Assembly: GCA_963922595.1 (NCBI GenBank)
Contig: CAWUIM010000001.1
Span: 1-64,000, forward strand
Reading direction: 5' to 3'
Origin: JAJFFW01 sp963922595
Lineage (GTDB): Bacteria > Pseudomonadota > Alphaproteobacteria > Caulobacterales > Parvularculaceae
Length of the DNA: 64,000 nucleotides
Part shown: in pieces, positions 1-9,501 of the stretch
How positions within the stretch are numbered: the stretch's first letter is position 1
How the letters are laid out: every line of letters starts with the position of its first letter
The notes under the pieces: model-generated
Told to the model about the DNA's origin: nothing
The model's input: the letters and a program-made list of their open reading frames with translations, nothing else
Database searches by the model: none
Program-made: the position numbers and the translations under genes

Positions 1-1
1 T

Positions 2-88
<87 letters not shown>

Positions 89-90
89 TC

Positions 91-110
91 GGTTCGCAAG
101 AACCAGTTTT
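91..110 (+). terminator. Short hairpin terminator after tRNA-Leu
   Basis: A 5-bp stem GGTTC/GAACC with a GCAA (GNRA) tetraloop starts three bases after the tRNA CCA and runs into AGTTTT. It is a short stem, so it may equally be a processing or stability signal for the tRNA precursor. Confidence 0.5.
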
Positions 111-284
111 CAAAAAATTATTTGCGGCCACCACGCTGCGTCATGTTTTATCCCGCATGCAAAAAATTGCTCGGAAACGAAAACTGTATCGACCCGAAAC
201 GCATCGCGGCGCGTGTTCGCTTCTAGTGATGACTTACGCCAGGGAACTCACCCATATAGAGTGGATGAAAATGAGAGAGTTTAT

Positions 285-3125
285 ATGGATTTGAACGTAT
301 TTCCGGCAAAAGACGCTCAAGGGGAGACGTGGGTTCGTTGGTGTGAAGAAAACCTTTCCCTATTTGATAAGGAAACCTCCCACGATCCGTTAGCTAACGG
401 TGTCCGGTCTCTGGCCTATTCGCTTTCACAAGGGCTGGCGTCCGGCGCCATCCAGGCGCCAATAATGAAGGACATCGTTGCTCAATTATGTAATCGCGCC
501 GTTAGCGCTCGTATCGGGCGCTTCGCCGCTATCCACACTCATACGATTGAAAGCGCGAGGAAACTGATCTTTGACGCGTTGGATAAGGCGGCGTTCAAAA
601 CCATAGACGAATTTAAGGAAGGACTGTCGCGTAACAGCGCCGGCGTCGTTTTCACCGCCCATCCCACATTCGCGATGCCCAAGGAGATGCGTGATGCGTT
701 CGCAGACTTGGCCTCCGCAGGCGCCGCACCATCTGCGGACAAAACAAACGCTGCGCTCCAGAACATGCGACACCTTCCCGACGAACCCCTAACGCTGCAC
801 AAGGAACATGAGGAGTCGCAAACATCGATTGCGAACGCGCAGACCGCGCTCCGCTTTTTGCGACAGACTATTTGCGAATGGGCCGAAAAAACCTTCGCCG
901 GCGCCCAACCGAACGACATGCCAAATCCTGTTAGCCTTGCGACCTGGGTCGGGTATGACCTCGACGGGCGCAATGACATTCACTGGGGACAGACATTTCG
1001 ATTGCGTCTGGAGGAAAAAGCGACGCAGTTGGAGCGGTACGCTGAGGCTATCCTTGCAATTAAGAGCGGCGATCATTCTGAAGATCTTAAAAAAATCGCA
1101 GCCGAGCTGAAAAATGCATCAAAGCTCGCATACTCGCAGGCGGAATTATTTGCGCATGATCTGGATGATCCAGCCAATGTCGTGCGCGCAGCTAACGCAT
1201 TAACCGCGCCTCACCCCAACCGCTTAACCAGCCTTGCTAACGTAAGGTCCGATATTCAAAAAATAATCGCCGCGTCGGACACGCTGGATGTTAAGCGATC
1301 GCTCCACCAGGTTTGTGACGAGATGTCTGCTTACGGACTGGGCGTCGCGCGTATTCACCTTCGCGTAAACGCTGCTCAAGTTCGTTCAACACTTAGAGCG
1401 GACTTGGACCTCAAGAAGGGGGAGGAATTTTCCAACCGGACAATTCTCGCCACAGCCGCTGAACGCTCTTCAAGCGTGACCGTGCGTAATGTCAATATGG
1501 CGACGGTCTTCAGCGAGAAGATGACGGCGCGCCGGCAGTTTATGATGTGCGCGCAATTTAAAAAACATGTGGACGAAGAAACGCCGATACGGTTTTTAAT
1601 AGCCGAATGCGAAGCGCCGGCAACGGTCATGGGTGCGGTCTTTCTCGCGCGGCTCTACGGCGTTGACGACATCGTCGATATTTCCCCCCTCTTCGAAACG
1701 CCGGAGGCCATCGAACGCGGCGGACGCTTTATGGAGCGTCTCCTCGATGAGAAGGAGTTCGTCAGTTATATTCGCAAGCGCGGACGCGTCGCGATTCAAC
1801 TGGGTTTTTCAGATAGCGGGCGCTTCATGGGGCAGATCGCCGCTGATCTTGCGATCGAGCGACTGCATATACTCTTGGCGCGCGCATTAGCGGCGCGTGA
1901 CATCCGCGACGTTGAGGTTGTTCTTTTCAATACGCATGGCGAGTCAATGGGACGCGGCGCCTTTCCCGGCGGATTCAACGAACGGTTCAATCATCTATTG
2001 ACACCGTGGACGCGGAGCCGGTACGTGCATGAGGGCATAAAGATCAATGCAGAAAGCAGTTTTCAGGGCGGCGACGGATTTTTACACTTCCAGACCCCGC
2101 AGCTCGCCCGATCGACTGTCGCGCAAATTTTCGTATGGGCTTTGTCCCCGGATGTTTCAAAGAAAGATGATACATTCTATACGGATATAAATTTTTCCTG
2201 GGATTTTTACCGCGGCGTCAAATCCTGGCAAGAAGCGCTGTTTGAGAACACGGACTATCACGTGGCCTTGACAGCCTTTTCGCCGAACCTTCTGGTCAAA
2301 ACGGGATCACGTAAAGTTCGCCGCCAAAGCGCGGACCCGACAATCGCCGCAAGCCCGAGGTCCATGAGGGCGATCCCGAATAACGCAATCTTGCAAGGAT
2401 TGAATGCGCCAGCAAACGTTTACGGCGGCATCGGTATGGCGGCCGGCCTTGAGGCCGAACGGTTTTCAAAATGGAGACATGGGTCCAAGCGCGTTGAAGG
2501 CATCGAATCCTATGCGCGATATGCGAGGAGGCTAACTGACTTGGGCGTTCTGCGCGCCTACGCCAGCCTCTATGACGCCAGTTTTTGGAGCATCCAGCCG
2601 GACGGCAGTTGTCCGGCGCCTGGCCGCCCACACGCGATCATCGCTAGCCGACTGGCCGATCAGCGCGTCAGCACCGCGATGACGCGGTTGGCGAATCATT
2701 TCAGCCGCGACCTTCAGTATTTTGATCGTCTGTTCGAAATCAATGACGCCGCAGACCAAGAGGAAAAAGCCTGCCTCAGGCTGCTCCATGCAGTGCGTAT
2801 TGCGCTGATCATGGAAGCCTTCCGGCTCGTGGGGACAGCGCCGTCTTTTTCAAGGCGGCATGACATTTCTTACAACGCACTCGTGGACCTTGCCCTGCGA
2901 CTTGAATTTGACGCGCTTGCAGATCTTTTGTCGGAAATCTTTCCTCTCGCAGAATCAAATGCGGACGCCCTCGCCGGGGTTGAGGAAGCGTCTGACGCAA
3001 ATGAAATGCTCACGGAGGGCTATCCCGAGATTCACCGCACGATCATCAATCCGTTACGCGAGATCTCAAAAACGGTTCTCGAGTGCGGCGTTGGAATCGC
3101 GCACCATTACAACGCCTTCGGATAA
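285..3125 (+). CDS. ppc: Divergent phosphoenolpyruvate carboxylase homologue
   Basis: A 946-residue protein with the length and full-length architecture of bacterial PEP carboxylase, which makes oxaloacetate from PEP and bicarbonate to refill the TCA cycle. Visible motifs are TAHPT (about 124-128, catalytic His kept), GYDLDGR (about 222), PLFET, SDSGRFMG (about 509), HGESMGRG (about 551) and GSRKVRR (about 674). Compared with the family consensus GGDRDGN, SDSAKDAG and FHGRGGSIGRGG, it lacks the first Arg, the Lys and the Arg of the glycine-rich loop, so normal carboxylase activity is uncertain. Start chosen at ATG with GAGAG seven to twelve bases upstream; the open frame reaches further 5' through the tRNA, which cannot be coding. 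An in-frame GTG at 261 is an alternative. Confidence 0.85.
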   Translation: MDLNVFPAKDAQGETWVRWCEENLSLFDKETSHDPLANGVRSLAYSLSQGLASGAIQAPIMKDIVAQLCNRAVSARIGRFAAIHTHTIESARKLIFDALDKAAFKTIDEFKEGLSRNSAGVVFTAHPTFAMPKEMRDAFADLASAGAAPSADKTNAALQNMRHLPDEPLTLHKEHEESQTSIANAQTALRFLRQTICEWAEKTFAGAQPNDMPNPVSLATWVGYDLDGRNDIHWGQTFRLRLEEKATQLERYAEAILAIKSGDHSEDLKKIAAELKNASKLAYSQAELFAHDLDDPANVVRAANALTAPHPNRLTSLANVRSDIQKIIAASDTLDVKRSLHQVCDEMSAYGLGVARIHLRVNAAQVRSTLRADLDLKKGEEFSNRTILATAAERSSSVTVRNVNMATVFSEKMTARRQFMMCAQFKKHVDEETPIRFLIAECEAPATVMGAVFLARLYGVDDIVDISPLFETPEAIERGGRFMERLLDEKEFVSYIRKRGRVAIQLGFSDSGRFMGQIAADLAIERLHILLARALAARDIRDVEVVLFNTHGESMGRGAFPGGFNERFNHLLTPWTRSRYVHEGIKINAESSFQGGDGFLHFQTPQLARSTVAQIFVWALSPDVSKKDDTFYTDINFSWDFYRGVKSWQEALFENTDYHVALTAFSPNLLVKTGSRKVRRQSADPTIAASPRSMRAIPNNAILQGLNAPANVYGGIGMAAGLEAERFSKWRHGSKRVEGIESYARYARRLTDLGVLRAYASLYDASFWSIQPDGSCPAPGRPHAIIASRLADQRVSTAMTRLANHFSRDLQYFDRLFEINDAADQEEKACLRLLHAVRIALIMEAFRLVGTAPSFSRRHDISYNALVDLALRLEFDALADLLSEIFPLAESNADALAGVEEASDANEMLTEGYPEIHRTIINPLREISKTVLECGVGIAHHYNAFG

Positions 3126-3160
3126 TAAAAACTTGGAGGCCGCCCGGCGAAGAACCATGA

Positions 3161-3175
3161 TTAATCATTGATTAA
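3161..3175. promoter_or_regulatory. Perfect CtrA-type box, TTAA-N7-TTAA
   Basis: TTAATCATTGATTAA matches the CtrA response-regulator consensus TTAA-N7-TTAA exactly and is also a complete 7-1-7 palindrome. It overlaps a second 12-bp palindrome at 3157-3168. It lies 41 bp before the start codon of the DUF481 gene and 35 bp after the PEP carboxylase stop, so it most likely controls the DUF481 gene. CtrA itself is not in this window; the assignment rests on the consensus alone. Confidence 0.6.
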
Positions 3176-3216
3176 CGCCGCCATGCTCCAAAAAATCATC
3201 CCGTTTGGAGCGGACG

Positions 3217-4167
3217 ATGATTACGCGCCTCATAGTTTTTGTTCTGATAATCGGCGTCTCGACGCCATCAACTGCTTTGGAACCATTGCCTGACATCGTG
3301 CAAGGCATGCTCGACGCAGCCATAGATACCGGCGACCCCGCGCAGATCGAAGCCGTCGCCAACGCGGCGCGCAAAGTGTTTCCGGATTACGAGGCAGCGA
3401 TTTCTGAAACGGCGCAATTCAGCATTGACGCGTTGTCGCCGCCTGAGGAAATTGCATCTGACAGCGTGACGCCGGCATCTGATGGAGTTTGGCGTCTCGG
3501 GGCCTGGACCGGGAAAGCCAGCGCCGGCGCCTCGCTCGCGTCGGGGAATTCCGACAACATCGCCGTGGGCCTGGGGATTGAGGCGGCGCGCACCCATGGT
3601 ATCTTTACGCACAATATCAGCGCTGGCCTCGATCTCGCTTCGTCTAATCCCGATTCCAACGATCCAGCGTCACAAAGGCTCCAAACACAGAACCGTTGGT
3701 TCACCGCTTATCAGCTCGATCTTGCATTCTCCGATAGAACTTATGCGTTCGGTCGTATCTCATACGAAGAAGACGCCTTCTCCGGTTTCGACTACAGAGC
3801 ATTCGGCGGCGCAGGTGTTGGCCATTTTCTCTTCAGGTCAGAACCGTTTAAGTGGAAAGTCGAAGGCGGGCCCGGATATCAGTACTCGCTCGTGGACATC
3901 ACGCCGGAAATTCAATCAGAGTTCGCTTTGTACGCATCAACCGAAATCGATTGGCTTATCCGGGAAGGCGTACTTTTTGAACAAGATGTGGACACCACGT
4001 GGACATCGCCGACGACAACCGTTGAGTCTTTAACGTCGCTTTCGACAACACTTACAGAATCAATCTCGACAAGCCTGTCATTTTTCGTCCGATACGAGAC
4101 TAATCCACCGTTGACACGGCAAAACGTCGACACCCTGTTAAAAGCATCCGTCAATTATGGATTCTAG
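3217..4167 (+). CDS. DUF481 family outer-membrane beta-barrel protein
   Basis: A 316-residue secreted protein: signal peptide at about 1-20 ending before LEPLP, a hydrophilic segment to about residue 90, then a run of alternating amphipathic strands beginning ASAGASLASGNSDN and ending in Phe, as in DUF481 (YdiY-like) outer-membrane barrels. The molecular function of the family is unknown. ATG chosen because GGAG sits six bases upstream; a TTG four codons earlier is less likely. The stop codon interlocks with that of the convergent chvG. A CtrA-type box lies just upstream, suggesting cell-cycle control. Confidence 0.85.
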   Translation: MITRLIVFVLIIGVSTPSTALEPLPDIVQGMLDAAIDTGDPAQIEAVANAARKVFPDYEAAISETAQFSIDALSPPEEIASDSVTPASDGVWRLGAWTGKASAGASLASGNSDNIAVGLGIEAARTHGIFTHNISAGLDLASSNPDSNDPASQRLQTQNRWFTAYQLDLAFSDRTYAFGRISYEEDAFSGFDYRAFGGAGVGHFLFRSEPFKWKVEGGPGYQYSLVDITPEIQSEFALYASTEIDWLIREGVLFEQDVDTTWTSPTTTVESLTSLSTTLTESISTSLSFFVRYETNPPLTRQNVDTLLKASVNYGF

Positions 4168-5867
4168 GCGGCGGGCAGTTCGACCACAAATCGCGCGCCT
4201 GTCGGATTTTCGTCGGAGCCGATATTTTCCGCCCAGATCTTACCGCCATGGGAATTCACAATCTGACGCGAAATGGCAAGACCAAGACCAGAATTGTCGC
4301 CGAACGCTGCCCCAGCAGGACGCTTGGTATAAAACCTTGAAAAGATTTTCTCCATCGTTTCCTTTGGGATTCCAGGTCCCTGATCGTCAATATAGACTCG
4401 AAACACATCGTCCAGCACGGCGAGATGAATACTCACTTCGCCATCTTTTGGGCTAAACGAACGCGCATTATCAATGAGGTTTCGAAATACCTGCCCGAGG
4501 GCGGATGGGTTTCCGAACATATAACTGGGGGCGCCCGATGGATCATATCGAACGAGCGCCTCACCGTCTTTGGTTGTTGCGCTGTAGAGCGAAACGATAT
4601 CATCGATCAATTTGCGTAAGTCGACGGCCTCGCGCGCTTCCCGCGCCAATTCAGCATCAAGCCGCGACGCATTCGAAATATCGGTGATGAGGCGGTCCAT
4701 ACGCGCCACATCATTTTTGATAACGCCCATCAATTTTTCCTGCGCTTCGGGCGTTTTCGCAATCTCTAGCGTTTCGGTGGCGGACCGAATTGATGTGAGC
4801 GGATTCTTAAGCTCGTGAGCCACGTCCGCTGCGAAGCTCTCAATCGCCTCAATACGGTTGTAAATCGCTTGCGTCATTGATTTGAGCGAAGCTGAAAGTT
4901 CTCCAATTTCATCGCGGCGCGTAGAAAAATCAGGAATTCGAGCGCGCCCCGCTGCCGCTATCCCTTCGCGCACCTTATCCGCCGAAAGCGCAAGCTGACG
5001 GATTGGTTGAGCGATCATCGTCGTTAGCAACAGGGACGACAGAATCGCCGCCGCGCACCCCAGGCCGAAGAACGGCAAAATCGACCAGCGCGCACGCGCG
5101 ACGAGGTCGTCAATGCCGCCAATCTCAGCAGTGACGATCCCGTAAATAGCCTGTACCTTTCGTATCGGCACGGAAACAGAGGCGACAAGCTCGCCATTCT
5201 CATTCAGCCGCACCGACGCCGCGCCACGCTCTTCTGCGAACGGCGACGACGCCAGGGCGTCGTTCAATTCGCTTTCTATTGTCATGGACGCCGCCTCACG
5301 GCGAAATCCGCCAGGCGAAACATCACTCAGCCACTTTGAGAAAGACCGATACGTGTCGTTAAGCGCACTAAGTGAAGTCGGCTGACTAATTGGCGGAAGC
5401 GGTTCAGCGATTATGTTATCCTCGCGGAGAACCACATCTTCGATGAGCAACGTCGAAGCGTCGGTTACCGGCGGGTCGTCAAATGTCTGCGGCGCGTTAT
5501 AAATGCGCACACGCCCTTCAAAGGAATCCCAAACCCGATTGAAGACTTCCTGCACATCTTCCCGGCTTAGTGAAAGCGCGCAAATCGGATTTGCGTTCCC
5601 GGCGCTTGCGATCTCCAGCTCATCCACTGGCTGACAACTACTCTCATCGATCGCGACTTGGGCCAGAACATCGGCGATGATTTGCGCCTGCGCCCTGACG
5701 CCTTCGAGTTTCGCCTCGATTAGTCCGTCTCTGTATTGAGTAAGTCCGAACGAACCAACTAACAGGATTATCAGCCCAATCAGATTCGCGATGACGATCG
5801 TGAGCGTAAGCCGCGAAACCGTGAGCTTCGCGCGCCGCCGCGTGATCGTGCCGGCGTCATCCGCCAT
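4164..5867 (-). CDS. chvG: ChvG-type sensor histidine kinase
   Basis: A 567-residue inner-membrane kinase. First membrane helix at about 18-40, a periplasmic stimulus-sensing region of about 200 residues, a second helix near 255-275, HAMP, then HisKA with ADVAHELKNPLTS (phospho-His near 350), N-box NLIDNARSFSP, G1 DQGPGIP and G2 GLGLAIS. It phosphorylates the ChvI regulator encoded just upstream with an 11-bp gap, and RBS AAGGGC precedes its ATG. In other alphaproteobacteria ChvG/ChvI responds to acid or cell-envelope stress and controls surface polysaccharide, motility and central metabolism. The usual neighbours hprK, pckA and PTS genes are not here. Confidence 0.93.
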   Translation of the reverse strand: MADDAGTITRRRAKLTVSRLTLTIVIANLIGLIILLVGSFGLTQYRDGLIEAKLEGVRAQAQIIADVLAQVAIDESSCQPVDELEIASAGNANPICALSLSREDVQEVFNRVWDSFEGRVRIYNAPQTFDDPPVTDASTLLIEDVVLREDNIIAEPLPPISQPTSLSALNDTYRSFSKWLSDVSPGGFRREAASMTIESELNDALASSPFAEERGAASVRLNENGELVASVSVPIRKVQAIYGIVTAEIGGIDDLVARARWSILPFFGLGCAAAILSSLLLTTMIAQPIRQLALSADKVREGIAAAGRARIPDFSTRRDEIGELSASLKSMTQAIYNRIEAIESFAADVAHELKNPLTSIRSATETLEIAKTPEAQEKLMGVIKNDVARMDRLITDISNASRLDAELAREAREAVDLRKLIDDIVSLYSATTKDGEALVRYDPSGAPSYMFGNPSALGQVFRNLIDNARSFSPKDGEVSIHLAVLDDVFRVYIDDQGPGIPKETMEKIFSRFYTKRPAGAAFGDNSGLGLAISRQIVNSHGGKIWAENIGSDENPTGARFVVELPAA

Positions 5868-5878
5868 AGAAGCCCTTT

Positions 5879-6571
5879 TTAGTCGTTGTATTTGTATCCT
5901 ACGCCATAGAGCGTTTCGATAGCGTCAAACTCCTTATCAACGACACGGAATTTCTTACGGACCCGCTTAATGTGGCTATCGATGGTTCGGTCGTCCACAT
6001 ATACCTGATCGTCATAGGCCGCGTCCATGAGTTGGTCGCGGCTCTTAACAAAACCAGGCCTTTGCGCCAGCGCTTCTAAAATGAGGAATTCTGTGACAGT
6101 GAGCGTCACCGGTTGATCGTTCCACGTGCAGGCGTGACGCATCGGGTCGAGCGTTAGCCTGCCGCGGCGGATGATTTTTTTCTCTTCTTCCTCAGTGGGC
6201 GTCGCCGCCGCCTGGCGACGCCGCAAAACCGCTTTGACGCGTTCCAGCAAGAGCCGCTGTGAGAATGGCTTTTTGACGTAGTCGTCGGCGCCCATCGTCA
6301 AGCCGAGCACTTCGTCAATTTCTTCGTCCTTCGACGTCAGAAAGATAAGCGGCAAGTCGGAGCCTTGACGAACGCGGCGCAGCAGCTCCATGCCATCCAT
6401 CGTTGGCATTTTAATATCAGACACGACCAAATCAGGGGGAGCCTCATTTATTTTCTCAAGCGCCGCCGCCCCATCTTCAAATGTCGCGACTTTGTGGCCT
6501 TCCGCCTCAAGCGCCATGGAGACGGATGTGAGAATGTTTTGGTCGTCATCGACCAGGATGATTGAAGCCAT
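5879..6571 (-). CDS. chvI: ChvI-type response regulator (OmpR/PhoB family)
   Basis: A 230-residue regulator with a receiver domain (acidic pocket DDD at 8-10, phospho-acceptor Asp52 in VVSDIKMP, signalling Lys in KKPF) and a C-terminal winged helix ending in DSHIKRVRKKF and YGVGYKYND, which is the DNA-binding output. First gene of the chvI-chvG operon on the minus strand. AAAGGAATT precedes the ATG. Its output genes cannot be read from this sequence. Confidence 0.95.
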   Translation of the reverse strand: MASIILVDDDQNILTSVSMALEAEGHKVATFEDGAAALEKINEAPPDLVVSDIKMPTMDGMELLRRVRQGSDLPLIFLTSKDEEIDEVLGLTMGADDYVKKPFSQRLLLERVKAVLRRRQAAATPTEEEEKKIIRRGRLTLDPMRHACTWNDQPVTLTVTEFLILEALAQRPGFVKSRDQLMDAAYDDQVYVDDRTIDSHIKRVRKKFRVVDKEFDAIETLYGVGYKYND

Positions 6572-6680
6572 GATAATCCCCGAATTCCTTTACAATGATG
6601 GCTGTACTGCTGTTCCCTGACCTAAGAAAGGCGCGTTGGGGACAACGGTGTGACGTATGCAAGGCCAATTGGTGACGTCG

Positions 6681-6974
6681 TTAATGCGACGCGGCATCTT
6701 CAATGAAAGCTGCTAGATCGACGTCGCGTTGAGACAAACCGTCGGCGTCATGGGTCGTCAGCGTAATTCTCACCTTGTTATAAACATTAGACCATTCCGG
6801 GTGATGATCGGATTTTTCCGCGGCGATCGCAACGCGTGTCATAAAACCCCAAGCCTCGTTGAAATCCTCGAACGTGAATTCTCGTTCGACAGCGTCACGC
6901 CCCTCCACCAAAGCCCAGCCCGAATATTTCCGAAGGAACTCCCGGCGTTGATCATCGCTAAGCTTTTGAACCAT
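6681..6974 (-). CDS. phhB: Pterin-4a-carbinolamine dehydratase
   Basis: A 97-residue cytosolic protein with the full pterin-dehydratase signature: HHPEW at 57-61, a long beta segment and TTHDADGLS at 73-81. The enzyme dehydrates 4a-hydroxytetrahydrobiopterin, recycling the cofactor of aromatic amino acid hydroxylases; related proteins also assist molybdopterin or act as coactivators. Strong RBS AAGGAAAG. No phenylalanine hydroxylase is in the window, so its partner is unknown. Confidence 0.92.
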   Translation of the reverse strand: MVQKLSDDQRREFLRKYSGWALVEGRDAVEREFTFEDFNEAWGFMTRVAIAAEKSDHHPEWSNVYNKVRITLTTHDADGLSQRDVDLAAFIEDAASH

Positions 6975-7043
6975 AAGCTTTCCTTTTCCTTTGAGCCCAA
7001 GATTTAGGGACTGCTCCAGCGAATGTCATCACTGACGTTTTTC

Positions 7044-7078
7044 TTTTTGAGAATGCAATTGACAGTCATTCTCAAAAA
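7044..7078. promoter_or_regulatory. Fur-type operator before the siderophore receptor
   Basis: A perfect 12-bp inverted repeat (TTTTTGAGAATG and CATTCTCAAAAA) with an 11-bp spacer. Inside it, TGACAGTCATTCTCA (7060-7074) matches the Fur 7-1-7 consensus TGATAATNATTATCA at 11 of 14 positions, and an overlapping copy TGAGAATGCAATTGA lies at 7048-7062. A further GAATTATTCTCA stands at 7102-7113. The site is 50-85 bp before the TonB-dependent receptor, so iron repression is the likely role. Confidence 0.72.
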
Positions 7079-7128
7079 AGATAGCACGGCTAAAGATTTG
7101 CGAATTATTCTCAAGTAGGAGTCCTTCC

Positions 7129-9273
7129 ATGATGCGCTATTTGCGCCTTGTTCCGTCGGCGCTGATCTACGCAGGCGCGGTCATCTGGAGCCCTGTTTCT
7201 GCAGAAACTGAAAGCGTAATCGAAGAAATCGTGGTCGAAGGACGATATCTTTCGCTGGACAAATTAAACGCCGTCAAAACGCCGACGCCAATAATCGATA
7301 TTCCGCAAAGCTTGTCGATCGTAAACAGCGAACAAATCGACAAACAGGCTTTTACGAATATCGGCGACATCACCAGGTTTTCTCCCGGCCTGTCGATCAG
7401 TCAGGGCGAAGGACATCGCGACGCGATTATCATTCGCGGCAACCAGACAACCGCCGACTTCTTCATCGATGGCGTGCGAGACGATGTTCAGTATTTCCGC
7501 CCTCTCTATAATCTGGAACAGATTGAAATCCTGCGGGGCGCCAACGCTCTCCTCTTCGGCCGCGGCGGCGGCGGCGGCGTCATTAATCGGGTTACGAAAC
7601 GTCCGCAACTGGATGAACAATTCGTTGGCTACGCTGCAAGCGTCGATACGTTTGGTTCTTATAACTTTAGCGGGGATATAAATTACGCAATTGGGGATGC
7701 AGCCGCCTTTCGGTTGAACGGGTTTTATGAGGACCTTCAAAATCACCGCGATTTTTTCAATGGCGAGCGTGTCGCCGTCAATCCGACATTCGCTTTCGAC
7801 CCTTCGCCTGACACGGAAGTGATACTCTCATATGAGTACGTAAACGACGATCGTGTTGTTGATCGCGGCGTTCCTTCTCGCGACGTCAACGGCGTAACCA
7901 ATGCCGTTCCGGAAAATCCCGATGTTCCTCTTGAAGGCTTTGACAATACCTTTTTTGGGTCGCCAGAAGAAAATTTTGCGTCGCTTGAAGCGCATATTGT
8001 TCGCGCGCGCGTCGATCATACATTCAACGAAATGCTTCGTGGCAACTTCACCGCCCAATACGCCGATTACGCAAAGCTCTATCAGAATTTATTTCCCAGC
8101 GAGGAAGTTATTGTTGCGAACGGCGCGCCCATTGAAGTTGAATTAGACGGGTATCGCGATGAAACCGATCGTCAGAACCTCATTTTCCAGGGCAACCTGA
8201 TTGGCGAGTTCTCCACGGGAGACTTTGTTCACACCCTGCTTCTTGGCGCTGAATATGGCGATCAACAAACGTTCAACGCGCGGCGGGACAATGTTTTCGC
8301 TGATAATGGCGACGACCAGTTGGTGATTCCGTTCAGCGATCCGCTCAACATACCTGAATTTTCGTTCTCAGATCTGAGCCGGTCGCGCGAGTCGCAGGTT
8401 CAGTTTCTCTCCGTCTACGCACAAGACCAGGTTGATATCACCGATTGGCTAAAGATTATCGTTGGATTGCGTTGGGACCGCTTCGATATTGATGTCACTG
8501 ATTTTATCGAGATTACGAATGGCGATACCGATGGCAATGACGGCTTTCTTTCGCGCACCGATAACGAACTCTCACCGCGGTTTGGCGTGATCCTGAAACC
8601 AGCGGAAAACATTTCACTTTACGGAAGCTACAGCGAGAGTTTCCTGCCGCGCTCAGGCGATCAGTTCCTGACATTAACCCTCACGAATGAAGCGCTTGAA
8701 CCTCAAGCGTTCGAAAATATAGAGATCGGCGCAAAGTGGGACATCAACGAAAATCTGAGTTTTACTGCTGCATTGTTTCGCCTTGACCGTGAGAGCGTCA
8801 CCACTGTCGATCCACTCGATCAAGGCAACTCGATCGTCTTACCAGGTGTGGTCACCGAAGGATTTGAACTTCAACTCGCTGGCGATGTAACCGACTGGTG
8901 GACGACGAATATCGGCTTTGCGTACCTCGACGGCATTGTCGATGGCGGAGACCTTAACGGTAATAGAACACGGCAGACGCCTGAAACGATGGTGTCGGTC
9001 TGGAACGAATTTCGTCCCACTTCTAAATTAGGCGTCGCCCTTGGCCTCACGCACCAAGCCTCGTTTTTTGTCCTTGAAGACAATGGCGTGGAAGTCCCCG
9101 ACTTCGCCCGCGTAGACGCTGCGATCTATTACGACCTAAGCGACGCCGTTCGGGTTCAGGTTAATTTGGAAAACCTTACCGACATCGATTATTTTCCCGA
9201 CGCGCATAGCAACGACAACATTACGACAGGTGAACCGATCAATGCGCGCTTTACCATAAGCGGCCGTTTTTAA
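7129..9273 (+). CDS. TonB-dependent siderophore receptor
   Basis: A 714-residue outer-membrane receptor: signal peptide at about 1-25, TonB-box-like segment EEIVVEG, plug domain from about 50 to 160 with IIIRGNQTTADFFIDGVRDD and GANALLFGRGGGGGVINR, then a 22-strand barrel ending in the typical C-terminal Phe (FTISGRF). It imports ferric siderophores using TonB-ExbBD energy. The plug sequence fits the siderophore (FhuA/FpvA/Fiu-like) group rather than B12 receptors. RBS AGGAG with 7-bp spacing. The upstream Fur-type operator supports induction by iron starvation. No siderophore synthesis or ABC import genes flank it, so the substrate is probably a xenosiderophore or is handled elsewhere. Confidence 0.93.
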   Translation: MMRYLRLVPSALIYAGAVIWSPVSAETESVIEEIVVEGRYLSLDKLNAVKTPTPIIDIPQSLSIVNSEQIDKQAFTNIGDITRFSPGLSISQGEGHRDAIIIRGNQTTADFFIDGVRDDVQYFRPLYNLEQIEILRGANALLFGRGGGGGVINRVTKRPQLDEQFVGYAASVDTFGSYNFSGDINYAIGDAAAFRLNGFYEDLQNHRDFFNGERVAVNPTFAFDPSPDTEVILSYEYVNDDRVVDRGVPSRDVNGVTNAVPENPDVPLEGFDNTFFGSPEENFASLEAHIVRARVDHTFNEMLRGNFTAQYADYAKLYQNLFPSEEVIVANGAPIEVELDGYRDETDRQNLIFQGNLIGEFSTGDFVHTLLLGAEYGDQQTFNARRDNVFADNGDDQLVIPFSDPLNIPEFSFSDLSRSRESQVQFLSVYAQDQVDITDWLKIIVGLRWDRFDIDVTDFIEITNGDTDGNDGFLSRTDNELSPRFGVILKPAENISLYGSYSESFLPRSGDQFLTLTLTNEALEPQAFENIEIGAKWDINENLSFTAALFRLDRESVTTVDPLDQGNSIVLPGVVTEGFELQLAGDVTDWWTTNIGFAYLDGIVDGGDLNGNRTRQTPETMVSVWNEFRPTSKLGVALGLTHQASFFVLEDNGVEVPDFARVDAAIYYDLSDAVRVQVNLENLTDIDYFPDAHSNDNITTGEPINARFTISGRF

Positions 9274-9501
9274 CGTCGTCGATCTGATCCTTACGATCCC
9301 TTCATGAACTTTTACTCACAACAGAAATGTTAATTCCAATTCATCGTTACACGTATTTTATTTGAATTTTATTGGTCGTCGGACCCATATATCCTTACGC
9401 CACTTGGCAAAGCTGATTTTGTTTTGGTCTCTACAACAGTCAATTCGACCGAGATGATCGCAAGACCAGCGCGTAACCTGGTAAAGGCAAGGAGCCCCAA
9501 A

